Assembly: GCA_049323275.1 (NCBI GenBank)
Contig: JBMOOM010000058.1
Span: 22,745-86,744, forward strand
From: Taklimakanibacter sp049323275
GTDB lineage: Bacteria > Pseudomonadota > Alphaproteobacteria > Rhizobiales > Aestuariivirgaceae
Length of the DNA: 64,000 nt
Direction: 5' to 3'
Shown: positions 17,104 to 26,878 of the stretch, piece by piece
Numbering within the stretch: the first letter of the stretch is position 1
Layout: every line of letters begins with the position of its first letter
Program-made: the position numbers and the translations under genes
Notes under the pieces: model-generated
Told to the model about the DNA's origin: nothing
Database searches by the model: none
The model's input: only the letters and a program-made list of their open reading frames with translations

Positions 17104-17571
17104 ATGGGCTTTTGCCGTAAGGTCGCTGCCGTGACATCCGCCTCGGCTTCCCATCGTAAACGTGCCGCCCGGTCGTGGCGGCTGATGTTCGATTTCCTGA
17201 TGGCCACCCGGCCGCAGCGCGACCACGCGTTGGAAAAGCGGGGACTGACGCCGAATGATGCCCGCGCCCTGTCGGATCTGCATGAAAAGCAGGGCCGGCC
17301 GATCGGCATGCTGGCGCGCCAATGGTCTTGCGATCCGTCGAACGCGACATGGATCGTGGACCGGCTGGAACGTTCGGGCCTCGCCGAGCGCCGCCCGTCG
17401 CCGGAGGATCGGCGTGTGAAACTCGTATTCCTCACGGCCAGCGGCGCTCAGACGATGAAAGACATGCTGGCCGAATTCCACGATCCGCCCCCGGAGATGC
17501 TGAAGCTGGACGCAGGGGAACTCGACGCGCTCGAAGAGATTCTCCGGAAGCTCCAGTCGCGCCCGGGGTAG
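17104..17571 (+). CDS. MarR-family transcriptional regulator
   Basis: A 155-residue winged-helix protein. The recognition helix region (MLARQWSCDPSNATWIVDRL, about 75-95) and wing (RRPSPEDRRVKLVFLTASG) are typical of MarR. It is transcribed divergently from the flavin monooxygenase, with a palindrome in the 76-base gap, and probably represses that gene until a phenolic ligand binds. A GTG nine codons downstream is an alternative start. Confidence 0.85.
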   Translation: MGFCRKVAAVTSASASHRKRAARSWRLMFDFLMATRPQRDHALEKRGLTPNDARALSDLHEKQGRPIGMLARQWSCDPSNATWIVDRLERSGLAERRPSPEDRRVKLVFLTASGAQTMKDMLAEFHDPPPEMLKLDAGELDALEEILRKLQSRPG

Positions 17572-17789
17572 AACGTGAACGGGGACTTGTATTCCGGTCA
17601 TTCGTCCCCATATGGGCGGTATCGAAGTTTCGCCCAACATTGTTGGCCGACGCGCTTTTGAGCGCGGAAATCACCGATTTCAGAACATCGATCCTGCGGG
17701 CTTGGCCCGTGTCAGCAGCGCAGACCGCGGATGTACCGGCTGCGCTGCCGACAAATTTTTGTATTGATCAGCTGCTTGAGAGATCGACA

Positions 17790-17987
17790 ATGTCCTATTC
17801 CATCAGCGCGGCCAAAGCCAAGGCCACCCACGACACAGCGATGAGCATCATCGAGAAGGAAGCCCGGGAGCGCGCCTCCAGGACTGCGCATCTGCGCGCG
17901 TTGCGTCTGGCCAAGGAAGCCGAGGCCATTGATGATATCGTCGCGGTTGCCGGCGCCAAGAGCCGCGCGCGCCGGAAGAGCAGCTAA
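17790..17987 (+). CDS. Small basic hypothetical protein
   Basis: A 65-residue helical protein (MSYSISAAKAKATHDTAMS...), alanine-, arginine- and lysine-rich. The ATG at 17790 has GAGAG upstream. It resembles the small uncharacterised basic proteins often seen in rhizobia, but I cannot name a family. The 218 bases before it (17572-17789) show no other gene. Confidence 0.55.
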   Translation: MSYSISAAKAKATHDTAMSIIEKEARERASRTAHLRALRLAKEAEAIDDIVAVAGAKSRARRKSS

Positions 17988-18430
17988 TTCATTTCAACGA
18001 TCAAGGTCTTGCGGAAAAGCGTATCGCCGGCATCGCCTTCGTCCGTCGCGCGCCAGCCCTTCAACGCATAAAAACGCGCGGCGCGTGAGCCGGTCGCGGT
18101 GGTGAGCCAGGCTTCTTCATGGCCTGTTTCCGCAAGCCATGCTTCGGCTGCGGCGAGAAGCGCCGAACCATGGCCCCTGCCTTCGCAACCGGGCTTGGTG
18201 AAGAGCGCAAACAGCGAGGCATCGCGCCGGTCGGCCATCGCGAAGGCGACGATATCGCCGTCATCTTCCGCCACCCAGGCGCCGAGATCGCCTGCCGCCA
18301 TTTCGGCGAGCGTGGTTTCGGCGGTGATGCCGCGCTCGGCCATCTGCTCGATGCTCATATGATTCTCGACGACCGAGATGCGGATCGCCGTCATTGCCGG
18401 CATATCCTCGGCCCGTGCGACGCGGATCAT
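17984..18430 (-). CDS. GNAT-family N-acetyltransferase
   Basis: A 148-residue acetyltransferase. The acetyl-CoA loop appears as KPGCEGRGHGSALLAAAEAW (about residues 78-97) and the family's C-terminal RAARFYALKGWRATDEG follows. The ATG at 18430 overlaps the stop of the upstream SDR by four bases (ATGA), so both are in one operon with the second SDR and perhaps the MFS gene. Substrate unknown. Confidence 0.85.
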   Translation of the reverse strand: MIRVARAEDMPAMTAIRISVVENHMSIEQMAERGITAETTLAEMAAGDLGAWVAEDDGDIVAFAMADRRDASLFALFTKPGCEGRGHGSALLAAAEAWLAETGHEEAWLTTATGSRAARFYALKGWRATDEGDAGDTLFRKTLIVEMN

Positions 18431-19206
18431 GATTTCACCGGCACCGTATAGTTCAGCGGCAGCCTGCCGCCATCGGCATAGATGGTCTGGCCGGTGATGT
18501 AGCTCGCATCGTCGCAAGCGAGGAAAGCCGCGATGGCGGCGATCTCGGCCGTGTCGCCGATCCGGCCCAAGGGGGTGCGCGACAGCAGGCGATGGCGGGC
18601 TTCGGGATCATTATTCACGGTCGTCAGCATGTCGGTCAGGATCGAGCCGGGGCCGATGGCATTGACGCGGATGCCATGCTCGGCAAGCCCGAGCGCCATC
18701 ACCTTGGTGAGCTGGTTGACGCCGCCCTTGGAGGCGGAATAGGGCACTTGCGTCGCGATGGTGACCACCGCATTGACGGAAGACATGTTGACGATGGCGC
18801 CCGGTTTGCGCCCCGCCTGGGCCTGCTTCACCATCTGGCGCGCCACCGCCTGGCCCATGAGGAAGGCGCCCTTCAGATTGATCCGGATGACGCGGTCGAA
18901 GTCGGCTTCCGAAATTTCCAGGATGTCGCCCGAGGCGGTGATGCCGGCATTGTTGATGAGGATGTCGATGGCGCCGTGGCTCGCGGCTACCGCGCTCACG
19001 ACGCCGTTCACTTGCGCCGAATCGCCGACATCGCAATGCAGGTAGGAGGCGTCCGTTCCGAGTTGCCCTGCGGTTTCGCTCCCCCGCCTGTCGTCGATGT
19101 CGGTGAGAACGACGCGGGCGCCTTCGGCGAGAAGGCGCTCGGCGCAGGCGCGGCCGATGCCTCTCGCCGCGCCGGTGATGATGGCGATTCTGTCCTTGAG
19201 CCTCAT
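18427..19206 (-). CDS. Classical short-chain dehydrogenase/reductase
   Basis: A 259-residue SDR with the complete classical motif set: TGAARGIG (residues 11-18), NNAG near 88-91, catalytic Ser in NMSSVNAV and YSASK. The C-terminal ITGQTIYADGG is usual for FabG-like enzymes. It sits in a minus-strand run SDR-SDR-GNAT with gaps of under 20 bases or overlaps, so it is probably one metabolic operon of unknown substrate. Confidence 0.92.
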   Translation of the reverse strand: MRLKDRIAIITGAARGIGRACAERLLAEGARVVLTDIDDRRGSETAGQLGTDASYLHCDVGDSAQVNGVVSAVAASHGAIDILINNAGITASGDILEISEADFDRVIRINLKGAFLMGQAVARQMVKQAQAGRKPGAIVNMSSVNAVVTIATQVPYSASKGGVNQLTKVMALGLAEHGIRVNAIGPGSILTDMLTTVNNDPEARHRLLSRTPLGRIGDTAEIAAIAAFLACDDASYITGQTIYADGGRLPLNYTVPVKS

Positions 19207-19220
19207 TGTGCTTCCGATCT

Positions 19221-19979
19221 TCAACTGGAGAAAATGCCGCCCTGATCGGGATCGATGACGACCGAGGCGAGCGTCACATGACGCGGCCGCGTCAAGGCGA
19301 AGATGCCGGCCTCGACAATGTCGCGATTGGTGACGAGCGAGTCGGCGGGACGGGAGGCTGCCCAGGCTTCGGCGTCGAGCGGCGAGATGTCGGCGAGATT
19401 GGGGGGATAGAGCGCGCTGACCCGCACAGGCCGGCCTTTCAGCTCCTGCTGGAGGCCCTCGGTCATGCCTGTTTGCCCGTGCTTGGCGGCGTGGAAGGCG
19501 ACCGATGCGCCGCCAAGCGGCACATTGGGGAGGCCTGAGATCGACACGATATTGAGAATGTCGCCGGCGCCCGACGCCTCGAGCGGCCTGATGAGGCCGC
19601 GGGTGAACAGCAGCGTGCCGGTGACGCCCGAGGAAATGGTGCCGACGATGGCATAGGCGTCATGCTCGTCCATATTGCCGGCGAGCCACTGCGCGCCGTT
19701 GTTGATGAGGATGTCGATCGTCGCCAGCTCGTCGCGCAGCTTCTTGGCGGTGAGCGTCACCTGGCCGGGGTCGGCGAGATCGAACACGAGGGTGCGCGGC
19801 CTTTTACCGGTGCGCAGGCCGATGGCCTCGGCGGCGGTAGTCACCTGCTCGGTATTGCGTCCGGTCATGATGATGTCGGCGCCGAGATCGGCGAGGATGA
19901 CGGCGAAGGCGGCACCGAGGCCGCGGCCGGCGCCTGTGATCACCACCGTCTTGCCCTTGAAATCCGGCGTGCTGAACAT
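19221..19979 (-). CDS. Short-chain dehydrogenase/reductase, second of pair
   Basis: A 252-residue SDR with TGAGRGLG (residues 14-21) and NNGAQW in place of NNAG. The catalytic region has ISG followed by an F-H-A-A-K sequence where YxxxK is expected, so the usual tyrosine is replaced by Phe or shifted. That weakens the case for ordinary dehydrogenase activity. GAGGGAAG precedes the ATG at 19979. It lies 14 bases upstream of the first SDR. Confidence 0.85.
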   Translation of the reverse strand: MFSTPDFKGKTVVITGAGRGLGAAFAVILADLGADIIMTGRNTEQVTTAAEAIGLRTGKRPRTLVFDLADPGQVTLTAKKLRDELATIDILINNGAQWLAGNMDEHDAYAIVGTISSGVTGTLLFTRGLIRPLEASGAGDILNIVSISGLPNVPLGGASVAFHAAKHGQTGMTEGLQQELKGRPVRVSALYPPNLADISPLDAEAWAASRPADSLVTNRDIVEAGIFALTRPRHVTLASVVIDPDQGGIFSS

Positions 19980-20014
19980 GCTTCCCTCTTTGGCGTCTTC
20001 TCGGGTGAGTCTAG

Positions 20015-21160
20015 CTAATAGCGGTCGGCGGCGCCAGCCGCGCGCGCCGAGGCGGCAATGACGAGCGAAGCCAGCACGACGAGGCCGAGCGCCATCGGCA
20101 GCCCGCTCAGTTCGGCGAGGAAACCGATCAGCGGAGGGCCGGCCAGGAAGCCGGTATAACCAAGCGTCGTCACCGCAGCGATGCCGCGTCCTGGCGCCTC
20201 GGGGGCCAATCGGCCGCCGCCGGCGAAGAGCACAGGCGCGGCATTGCCGAGCCCGATGCCCGTCAAAGCCAGGGCCGCGATGGCGATGACCGGTGAGGGA
20301 ATGACAAGGGCGATGGCCATTCCGAGTGCCGTCATGAGCGCGCTCCAGCGCAAGAGACGGGTGGCGCCGAATTGATCGCGCAGCCGGTCGCCGAGGAGGC
20401 GGGCCGCCGTCATGCCGACCGAGAAGGCCGCGAAGCCCAGCGCCGCCGTGGAGGCCTCGAGCAGGAAGCGCTGCCGCAGCATGATTCCGGACCAGTCGAT
20501 GATGGCGCCCTCCGACATCAAGGTCAGGAAGCACAGGGCGCCCAAGCCGAAAGAGGCGCGCGTCGGCCAGACGAAGATCGCCCCTGGCGTGCCTCTGTCG
20601 ACGGCCGAAGGAAGATAGAAAGGGATGCAGGCGAGGAACAGAGCGAGGCCCAGCGCGGTGGTGAGAATGATCTGCGGCGTCTCGCCGATCACCTCGATGA
20701 GCAGAGCGCCGAGCGCCGTACCGGCCAGGGCGCCCGCGCTGTAAGCGGCGTGAACCACGGACATGGTCGGCCGCCGCAGCGCCTTCTCGACCGCGACACC
20801 ATGGGCATTCATCGCCACATCCATGCCGCCCAAGGCGGCGCCGAAAAGAAGGGCGGCCGGCAGGAAACTCGCGAGATCCGGCGCCAGCGGCGGCAAGATG
20901 AAAGCGAGGCACAGCGCGATGCCGGTCACCGCGGTGACCTTGGCGCTGCCGAAGCGGCTCGTCATGCCGGCGGATATCGGCATGGCGATGATGCCGCCGA
21001 TGGCGATGGCGAGCAGCGCCATCCCAAAAATGCCGTTGCCCACGGCGAGCCGGTCCTTGGCCAGCGGAATATGGGGAACCCAGGCGCCCACGATCAGACC
21101 GTAGACCAGGAAGGTCGCCGAGATGGCGCCGCGCGCTTTGTGAATGACGGAAGGGGACAT
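20015..21160 (-). CDS. MFS transporter
   Basis: A 381-residue protein with about twelve predicted helices in two six-helix halves and the loop 2-3 motif GMTSRFGSAKV near residues 64-74. It resembles the YbjJ/fucose-permease-like group, to which the WVPHIPLAKDRLAV region and SEGAIIDWSGIML (mid-protein) correspond. The start at 21160 is the first Met before the first helix. Substrate unknown; it could serve the adjacent SDR pair. Confidence 0.87.
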   Translation of the reverse strand: MSPSVIHKARGAISATFLVYGLIVGAWVPHIPLAKDRLAVGNGIFGMALLAIAIGGIIAMPISAGMTSRFGSAKVTAVTGIALCLAFILPPLAPDLASFLPAALLFGAALGGMDVAMNAHGVAVEKALRRPTMSVVHAAYSAGALAGTALGALLIEVIGETPQIILTTALGLALFLACIPFYLPSAVDRGTPGAIFVWPTRASFGLGALCFLTLMSEGAIIDWSGIMLRQRFLLEASTAALGFAAFSVGMTAARLLGDRLRDQFGATRLLRWSALMTALGMAIALVIPSPVIAIAALALTGIGLGNAAPVLFAGGGRLAPEAPGRGIAAVTTLGYTGFLAGPPLIGFLAELSGLPMALGLVVLASLVIAASARAAGAADRY

Positions 21161-21352
21161 TAGGACGGCGCGCCTCGATGCTGGTTGAGAAGGTTCCCTA
21201 TCATCTTGCGCGTGAGGCGACAAAATGCGGATTGCGCTTTGCCGGGAAATGTAGAACAAAAAGGCCGTGCCGAAGATTTGCCGTGGGGTAAGCGGCGCCG
21301 GCACCAAGATCGACAGTGACATATACGATGGGTGAGTGAGGGAACTTACTGC

Positions 21353-22093
21353 ATGATGCTGCGCAGCTTCGCTGCCGCCGCGATCGTCCTCGCGGCGACG
21401 ATGTCCGTTCCGTGCGTTGCAAGCGATCAACGGCTTCTGGTTCTGGATGGGTCCTGGGTCAAATGGGGCGCGCCAAAATGGAGCACGGGCGCGACGGTGA
21501 CCTATGGTTTCGCTGCAGCCGACGTGAAGTCGCCGTCGGCGCGCAACTGCGCCACGCTGCGGCCGCTCGACGGATTCGAGAAGCAGGCGGGATTTAGCGA
21601 TGATCGCATGCGCGCTGAGGCCGCCGCCGCCTTCGCGGTTTGGTCGAAAGCCGCGAATCTCACCTTCATCGAGGCGCCGGATCCCGTTCAGGCCGACATC
21701 CTCATCGGCGCGCAAGGCACTCCCAAGGGGCGTGCTTTCACCAATATCGAGCTCGATTCGGGCCCGCTCGCCTCCGCGCCGGCGACGGAAAGAGGACTGG
21801 TCGCCGGCGATGAACCGGCGAATCCGCCCGCCAAGGCGCACAGCGTGCGGTCCATCCGCCAGGCGCTGATCTGTCTCAATCCGTCATCCGGATGGAAGAT
21901 CGGCTTCGACGGCAATCTCGATGTCTATGATCTGCGCTACACGCTCATGCATGAGATCGGCCATGCGATCGGCCTCGATCATCCGGGGGCGGACGGTGCG
22001 CTGATGGGCTTCCGCTATGACGAGAAACTCAGAGGCCCGACGCCGAGCGACAGCGAGGCGGCGCGCAAGCTCTATGGGCCGCCCACGCAGTAG
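21353..22093 (+). CDS. Secreted matrixin-like zinc metalloprotease
   Basis: A protein of about 246 residues with a signal peptide (residues 1-24) and the metzincin zinc site HEIGHAIGLDH (H200, E201, H204, H210), with a Met-turn candidate in ALMGF eight residues later. The upstream part (FAVWSKAANLTFIEA, ADILIG) is like bacterial matrixins/peptidase M10A. The C-terminal PTPSDSEAARKLYGPP is also typical. It is likely exported and may cleave proteins outside the cytoplasm. It is divergent from the MFS gene and convergent with the cupin gene. Confidence 0.87.
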   Translation: MMLRSFAAAAIVLAATMSVPCVASDQRLLVLDGSWVKWGAPKWSTGATVTYGFAAADVKSPSARNCATLRPLDGFEKQAGFSDDRMRAEAAAAFAVWSKAANLTFIEAPDPVQADILIGAQGTPKGRAFTNIELDSGPLASAPATERGLVAGDEPANPPAKAHSVRSIRQALICLNPSSGWKIGFDGNLDVYDLRYTLMHEIGHAIGLDHPGADGALMGFRYDEKLRGPTPSDSEAARKLYGPPTQ

Positions 22094-22102
22094 CGCCGTC
22101 CT

Positions 22103-22447
22103 TCACTCCAGCCATTCCGTCGAAAATCTGCCGCTCGAATGAATGTCGATGGTCTCGAGCGGGCCGGGGCCGAGATTGCTGAACTTATGCGGCGTATTTG
22201 CCGGGGCGATCAGAATCTGCCCCGCAGTGGCGGTGATCTCCTGGTCGCCCAGCGTGAACAGGCCGGTGCCGGCGCGCACGATGAAAGTCTCGGCATAAGG
22301 ATGCTTGTGCAGGCGCGGCCCGCCGCCGGGCGCGGCGATATGGTTGAAGATGACGCAGAGGTCGCCGCCATGCGGCCCCAGCTGCACCTCGCCCTGCCAG
22401 CGGTCCGGATGTGTGGCCCAGTCCTCGCGCCTGATGACGTGTGCCAT
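22103..22447 (-). CDS. Cupin-domain protein
   Basis: A 114-residue single-domain cupin with HKHPYAETFIVRAGTG (motif 1, two His and one Glu as metal ligands) and APANTPHKFSN (motif 2 His). It follows prpE on the same strand with a 4-base gap, so it is co-transcribed. Its role is unknown; such proteins can be small metal-dependent enzymes or sensors. Confidence 0.85.
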   Translation of the reverse strand: MAHVIRREDWATHPDRWQGEVQLGPHGGDLCVIFNHIAAPGGGPRLHKHPYAETFIVRAGTGLFTLGDQEITATAGQILIAPANTPHKFSNLGPGPLETIDIHSSGRFSTEWLE

Positions 22448-22451
22448 GCGA

Positions 22452-24350
22452 CTAGCCGAGCCCCTTCGTTTTCAGCGCCGTGGTGATCTCATCGAGAATG
22501 ACCGGATCGTCGATGGTCGCCGGCATCTTCCATTCCTCGCGGTCGGCGATCTTGCGCATGGTGGCGCGCAGGATCTTGCCCGAGCGCGTCTTGGGCAGGC
22601 GCTGGACGATCATCACCGTCTTGAAGCTGGCGACGGGACCGATCTCCTCGCGGATGCGCTGGATGCATTCGGCCTCGATCTCCTTCGCCTCGCGCGCCAC
22701 GCCGGCCTTCAGCACGACGAAGCCGACCGGCACCTGGCCCTTGAGCTGGTCGGCGATGCCGATGACGGCGCATTCGGCGACATTGGGATGGCCGGCCAGC
22801 ACTTCCTCCATGCCGCCGGTCGAGAGGCGATGGCCCGCCGTGTTGATGATGTCGTCGGTGCGGGCCATGATGTAGAGATAGCCGTCCTCGTCCATGAAGC
22901 CCGCATCGGCGGTCTCGTAATAGCCGGGGAAGTGGTCGAGATAGCTGGCGCGGAAACGCGTGTCATTGCCCCACAAGGTCGGCAGGCAGCCGGGCGGCAG
23001 CGGCGTCTTGATGCAGATGGCGCCGAGCGTGCCGCGCTTCACCTCATGGCCGCCCTCATCGAGCACGCGCACGTCATAGCCGGGCATCGGAACGGTGGGC
23101 GAGCCGTATTTGACCGGCAGCCGGCCGAGCCCCACCGGATTGGCGACGATCGGCCAGCCGGTCTCGGTCTGCCACCAGTGATCGATGACCGGCACGTCAA
23201 GGCGCTCCTCGGCCCATTTCACCGTGTCGGGATCGGCGCGCTCGCCGGCGAGGAACAAGGTGCGGAACTGCGACAAATCGTATTTGCGGATGAAATCGCC
23301 GTCCGGGTCTTCCTTCTTGATGGCGCGGAAGGCGGTCGGCGCGGTAAACAGCGCTTTGACGCCATGCTCGGCGATAACGCGCCAGAAGGTGCCGGCATCG
23401 GGCGTGCCGATCGGCTTGCCCTCGAAGAGGATGGCGGTGGCGCCGTGGAGCAGTGGCGCATAGACGATATAGGAATGGCCGACGACCCAGCCGACATCGG
23501 AGGCGGCCCAGAAGGTCTCGCCCGGCGCGATGCCGTAGATATTCGGCATCGTCCATTTGAGCGCCACCATATGCCCGCCATTGTCGCGCACCACGCCTTT
23601 GGGCTGGCCGGTGGTGCCGGAGGTGTAGAGCACATAGAGCGGATCGGTGGCCTCAACCGGCACGCACTCCGCCTTGCGCTGGGCTTTGCGGGTACGGGCG
23701 AGACCTTCGGCCCAGTCGTGATCGCGGCCTTGCGTCAGCTCGGCGGCGAGCTCCGGGCGCTGCCAGACGAGGCCATGCGCCGGCTTGTGCTGCGCGAGCT
23801 CGATCGCCTTGTCGACGAGCGGCTTGTAGGCGACGACGCGGCCGGGCTCGAGGCCGCAGGAGGCCGACATGATGAGCTTCGGCTTGGCGTCGTTGATGCG
23901 GGTGGCGAGCTCGGCCGGCGCGAAGCCGCCGAAAACCACGGAATGAACGGCGCCGATGCGGGCGCAGGCCAGCATGGCGAAGACGGCGTGCGGGATCATC
24001 GGCATATAGAGGAGGACGCGGTCGCCTTTGACGATGCCGAGGTCCTGCAGCAGGGCCGCGAGCGTCGCGACCTCGTCCTGGAGCTCCCCATAGGTGAAGC
24101 GCTGCTTCCGGCCGGTGAGCGGGCTGTCATAGATGAGAGCGGGGCGGGCGCCGTGGCCGGCCGCGACATGGCGGTCGACGGCGTTCCAGCAGGTATTGCA
24201 TTGGGCGCCGACGAACCAGCGGTCGAGGCCGTCGACCCTGGCATAGACATGGTCCCAGGGCTTGATCCAGTCGATGTCGCGCGCCGCCTCGGCCCAGAAG
24301 GCCTTGGGATCGGACAACCAGCGCTGATAGGTTTTTTCGTAGGTGCTCAT
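22452..24350 (-). CDS. prpE: Propionyl-CoA synthetase (acetyl-CoA synthetase family)
   Basis: A 632-residue AMP-forming acyl-CoA synthetase. ATP motif YTSGTTGQPKGVV, the DHWWQTETGWPIV region and the C-terminal catalytic lysine in TRSGKILRATMRKI are all present. The beginning (YQRWLSDPKAFWAEAA) and the CNTCWNAVDRHV segment fit PrpE more than Acs. It activates propionate (or acetate) to the CoA ester. The start at 24350 fits the family and gives a normal length. Confidence 0.9.
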   Translation of the reverse strand: MSTYEKTYQRWLSDPKAFWAEAARDIDWIKPWDHVYARVDGLDRWFVGAQCNTCWNAVDRHVAAGHGARPALIYDSPLTGRKQRFTYGELQDEVATLAALLQDLGIVKGDRVLLYMPMIPHAVFAMLACARIGAVHSVVFGGFAPAELATRINDAKPKLIMSASCGLEPGRVVAYKPLVDKAIELAQHKPAHGLVWQRPELAAELTQGRDHDWAEGLARTRKAQRKAECVPVEATDPLYVLYTSGTTGQPKGVVRDNGGHMVALKWTMPNIYGIAPGETFWAASDVGWVVGHSYIVYAPLLHGATAILFEGKPIGTPDAGTFWRVIAEHGVKALFTAPTAFRAIKKEDPDGDFIRKYDLSQFRTLFLAGERADPDTVKWAEERLDVPVIDHWWQTETGWPIVANPVGLGRLPVKYGSPTVPMPGYDVRVLDEGGHEVKRGTLGAICIKTPLPPGCLPTLWGNDTRFRASYLDHFPGYYETADAGFMDEDGYLYIMARTDDIINTAGHRLSTGGMEEVLAGHPNVAECAVIGIADQLKGQVPVGFVVLKAGVAREAKEIEAECIQRIREEIGPVASFKTVMIVQRLPKTRSGKILRATMRKIADREEWKMPATIDDPVILDEITTALKTKGLG

Positions 24351-24479
24351 CACATTTCCCGACGCTTCCACCCCGTCAGTCTTGGATATCGGGGCCGCCA
24401 GGACAACAGGAAAATGGTCTGGTTTTAAGGTGGCGGACTTGCTAGGACACGGGCCTCTTCCAACAGGCAGGAACTCATC

Positions 24480-25283
24480 GTGGCCCAGTCGGCTAATCTC
24501 ACCGTCATGATCGCCGCCGTGCGCAAGGCGGCGCGCGGCGTGCAGCGCGATTTCGGCGAAATCGCCAATCTCCAGGTCTCGGTCAAGGGGCCGGGCAATT
24601 TCGTCACCGCCGCCGACAAGCGCTGCGAGAAGGTGCTGCGCGACGAGCTCGAAAAGGCGCGGCCGGGCTACAGTTTCCTGATGGAGGAATCAGGCAAGGT
24701 CGTCGGTCGCGATCCGGAGCACCGCTGGATCATCGATCCGATCGACGGCACCACGAATTTCATCCATTCCGTCCCGTTCTTCGCCTTGTCGGTGGCGCTC
24801 GAGCGCAAGGGCGACCTTCTGTGCGCGGTGACATATAATCCGATCACCGACGAGCTGTTCACCGCCGAGCGCGGGCAGGGGGCTTTCCTCAACAACCGCC
24901 GCCTGCGGGTGGCGGCGCGCAAGACGCTCCCCGATGCGGTGCTCGCCTGGGGCATTCCCTCGATCGGCGAAGCGGACCGGCATGACCAGTTCCAGCGCGA
25001 GCTGGCGCGTCTCCAGCCCAAGGTCGCGGCGATCCGCCAGATGGGCTCGGCGGCGCTCGAGCTCGCTTATGTGGCGGCGGGCCGTTTCGACGTCATGCAG
25101 GGCCGGGGCCTCGAGCCCTGGGACACGGCAGCGGGCATCCTGATGGTGCGCGAGGCGGGCGGCGTGATTTCCTCAGCGGAAGGCGAGAAGACTCCTTTCG
25201 AGACGGGAACGGTGCTGGCCGGCAATGCCGAGCTCGTGCCGCTGGTCAAGGCCGAGATCGCCAAGGCGCGCCAAGGAAACTGA
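24480..25283 (+). CDS. suhB: Inositol monophosphatase family protein (SuhB-like)
   Basis: A 267-residue Mg-dependent phosphatase. Metal-site motifs are LMEESG, WIIDPIDGTTNFIHSVPFFA and GLEPWDTAAGILMVREAGG, all in the expected order. The start is GTG at 24480 with an AGGAAC site before it. In alphaproteobacteria such genes usually encode inositol-1-phosphatase, and SuhB of enterics also binds Nus factors. The exact role here is open. Confidence 0.9.
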   Translation: MAQSANLTVMIAAVRKAARGVQRDFGEIANLQVSVKGPGNFVTAADKRCEKVLRDELEKARPGYSFLMEESGKVVGRDPEHRWIIDPIDGTTNFIHSVPFFALSVALERKGDLLCAVTYNPITDELFTAERGQGAFLNNRRLRVAARKTLPDAVLAWGIPSIGEADRHDQFQRELARLQPKVAAIRQMGSAALELAYVAAGRFDVMQGRGLEPWDTAAGILMVREAGGVISSAEGEKTPFETGTVLAGNAELVPLVKAEIAKARQGN

Positions 25284-25387
25284 GGCGGCGCGAACCGGCG
25301 CTTTTTGAAGTTTACGCTGTATCTACCTTGTATGATTTTAGAGTGAGCCGCGGCTTGCCAGGCGCATCGCCTGCCTACAAATGCTAA

Positions 25388-25408
25388 AGGCCGGGACATG
25401 CCCGGCCT
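25388..25408 (-). terminator. Probable intrinsic terminator after rpsU
   Basis: Perfect 8-bp stem AGGCCGGG / CCCGGCCT with a 5-base loop. Read on the minus strand it is followed by TTTAGC, a short T-tract, and lies 26 bases past the S21 stop codon. Confidence 0.6.
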
Positions 25409-25433
25409 CGGTCTCACTGCCTTGACGGCGTGA

Positions 25434-25667
25434 TTACGGCTTGACGACTTTCTTGGGGGCCGGGAGCAGGCCTTCGCGCTGCAGGCGCTTGCGGGCCAGC
25501 TTACGGGCGCGGCGGACGGCTTCCGCCTTCTCGCGGGCCTTCTTCTCGGAAGGCTTCTCGTAATGGCCGCGGAGCTTCATCTCGCGGAAAATACCCTCAC
25601 GCTGCATCTTCTTCTTGAGGGCCTTGAGTGCCTGGTCGACATTGTTGTCGCGAACGATAACTTGCAC
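25434..25667 (-). CDS. rpsU: 30S ribosomal protein S21
   Basis: A 77-residue S21 beginning MQVIVRDNNVDQALKALKKK, with the conserved EMKLRGHYEKPSEKKAREKAE and a basic tail. The length is typical of alphaproteobacterial S21, whose C-terminus is longer than that of E. coli. Confidence 0.97.
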   Translation of the reverse strand: MQVIVRDNNVDQALKALKKKMQREGIFREMKLRGHYEKPSEKKAREKAEAVRRARKLARKRLQREGLLPAPKKVVKP

Positions 25668-25784
25668 GAGTTTTGACCTCGGTTCCTTTAGAAAGTGGTT
25701 GTGTTCAGAAAAGCAGCCCGGAATAACCCGGGCCGTTCGAAAGGGCTGCCCCTTTCAAGCTGGCGGGCGAAATAGCACAGGGTT

Positions 25785-26878
25785 TCAGCCCTGTCGAGGG
25801 GTCAGCCGGTTAATATGGCCCATTTTACGGCCGGCGCGGCATTCCGCCTTGCCGTAGAGATGCAGGCCGGAATGGGGTTCCCGGGCCAGATTCTGCCAGT
25901 TTTCGGCATCCTCGCCCAGGAGGTTGGTCATGATGACGTCGCTGTGGCGTTCCGGGCTGCCGAGCGGCCAGCCGGCCACGGCGCGGATATGCTGCTCGAA
26001 CTGGGAAACGGCGCAGGCATCCATGGTCCAATGGCCGGAATTGTGGACCCTGGGGGCGATCTCGTTGACGATCAGCCGCTCGGCGCCCTGGCCCCTGGCG
26101 AAGAACAGCTCCACCCCGATGACGCCGACATAATCGAGGGCCGCCGTGATCCGGGCCGCGATCTCGCGGGCCTCCGCCGCCGTCTCGGGGGCGATGGCGG
26201 CCGGGACGATCGACTGATGCAGGATGTGATTCGCGTGCCGGTTCTCCGGAACGTCATAGACGGCGATCGCGCCATCCCAGCCGCGCGCGGCGATGACCGA
26301 GACTTCCTTCTCGAAGGCGACGAAGCCCTCCAGGATGGCGGGACGAGCGCCGATCCGGGCCCAGGCGGCTGGGAGTGCCGTTTCGGCGCGGATGGTGGTC
26401 TGGCCCTTGCCGTCATAGCCGAAGCGGCGGGTCTTGAGGATCGACGGCCGGCCGATGCGGGCGACGGCCCGTTCGAGCCCGGCCTCGTCGTCGACGGAGG
26501 CGAAAGGCGCCGTTTCGAGGCCGATGCGGGTGAGGAAGGTCTTCTCGACGAAACGGTCCTGGCTGGTGGCGAGCGCTTCGGCCCCCGGCGCCAGGGGCTT
26601 GCGGCGGCCGAGAATAGCGGCGGTCTCGGCCGGCACATTCTCGAACTCGTAGGTGACGACATCGACGGCGGCGGCGAAGGCTTCCAGCGCGTCGCGGTCG
26701 TCATAGGCCGCACAGGTGTGAGACGCGGCGACCTGGAAGGCGGGACTGTCCAACTCCGGCGCGAAGATGTGGCATTTGAGGCCGAGGCGCGCCGCGGCCA
26801 GCGCCAGCATGCGGCCGAGCTGGCCGCCGCCCAGAATGCCGATGACGGAATTGGGCGGCAAAGGACGTTCGAGCCGCA

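Noticed and set aside
22305..24428. 707-residue open frame antisense to prpE
   Set aside because: Composition typical of the complement of a GC-rich gene; prpE carries all family motifs.
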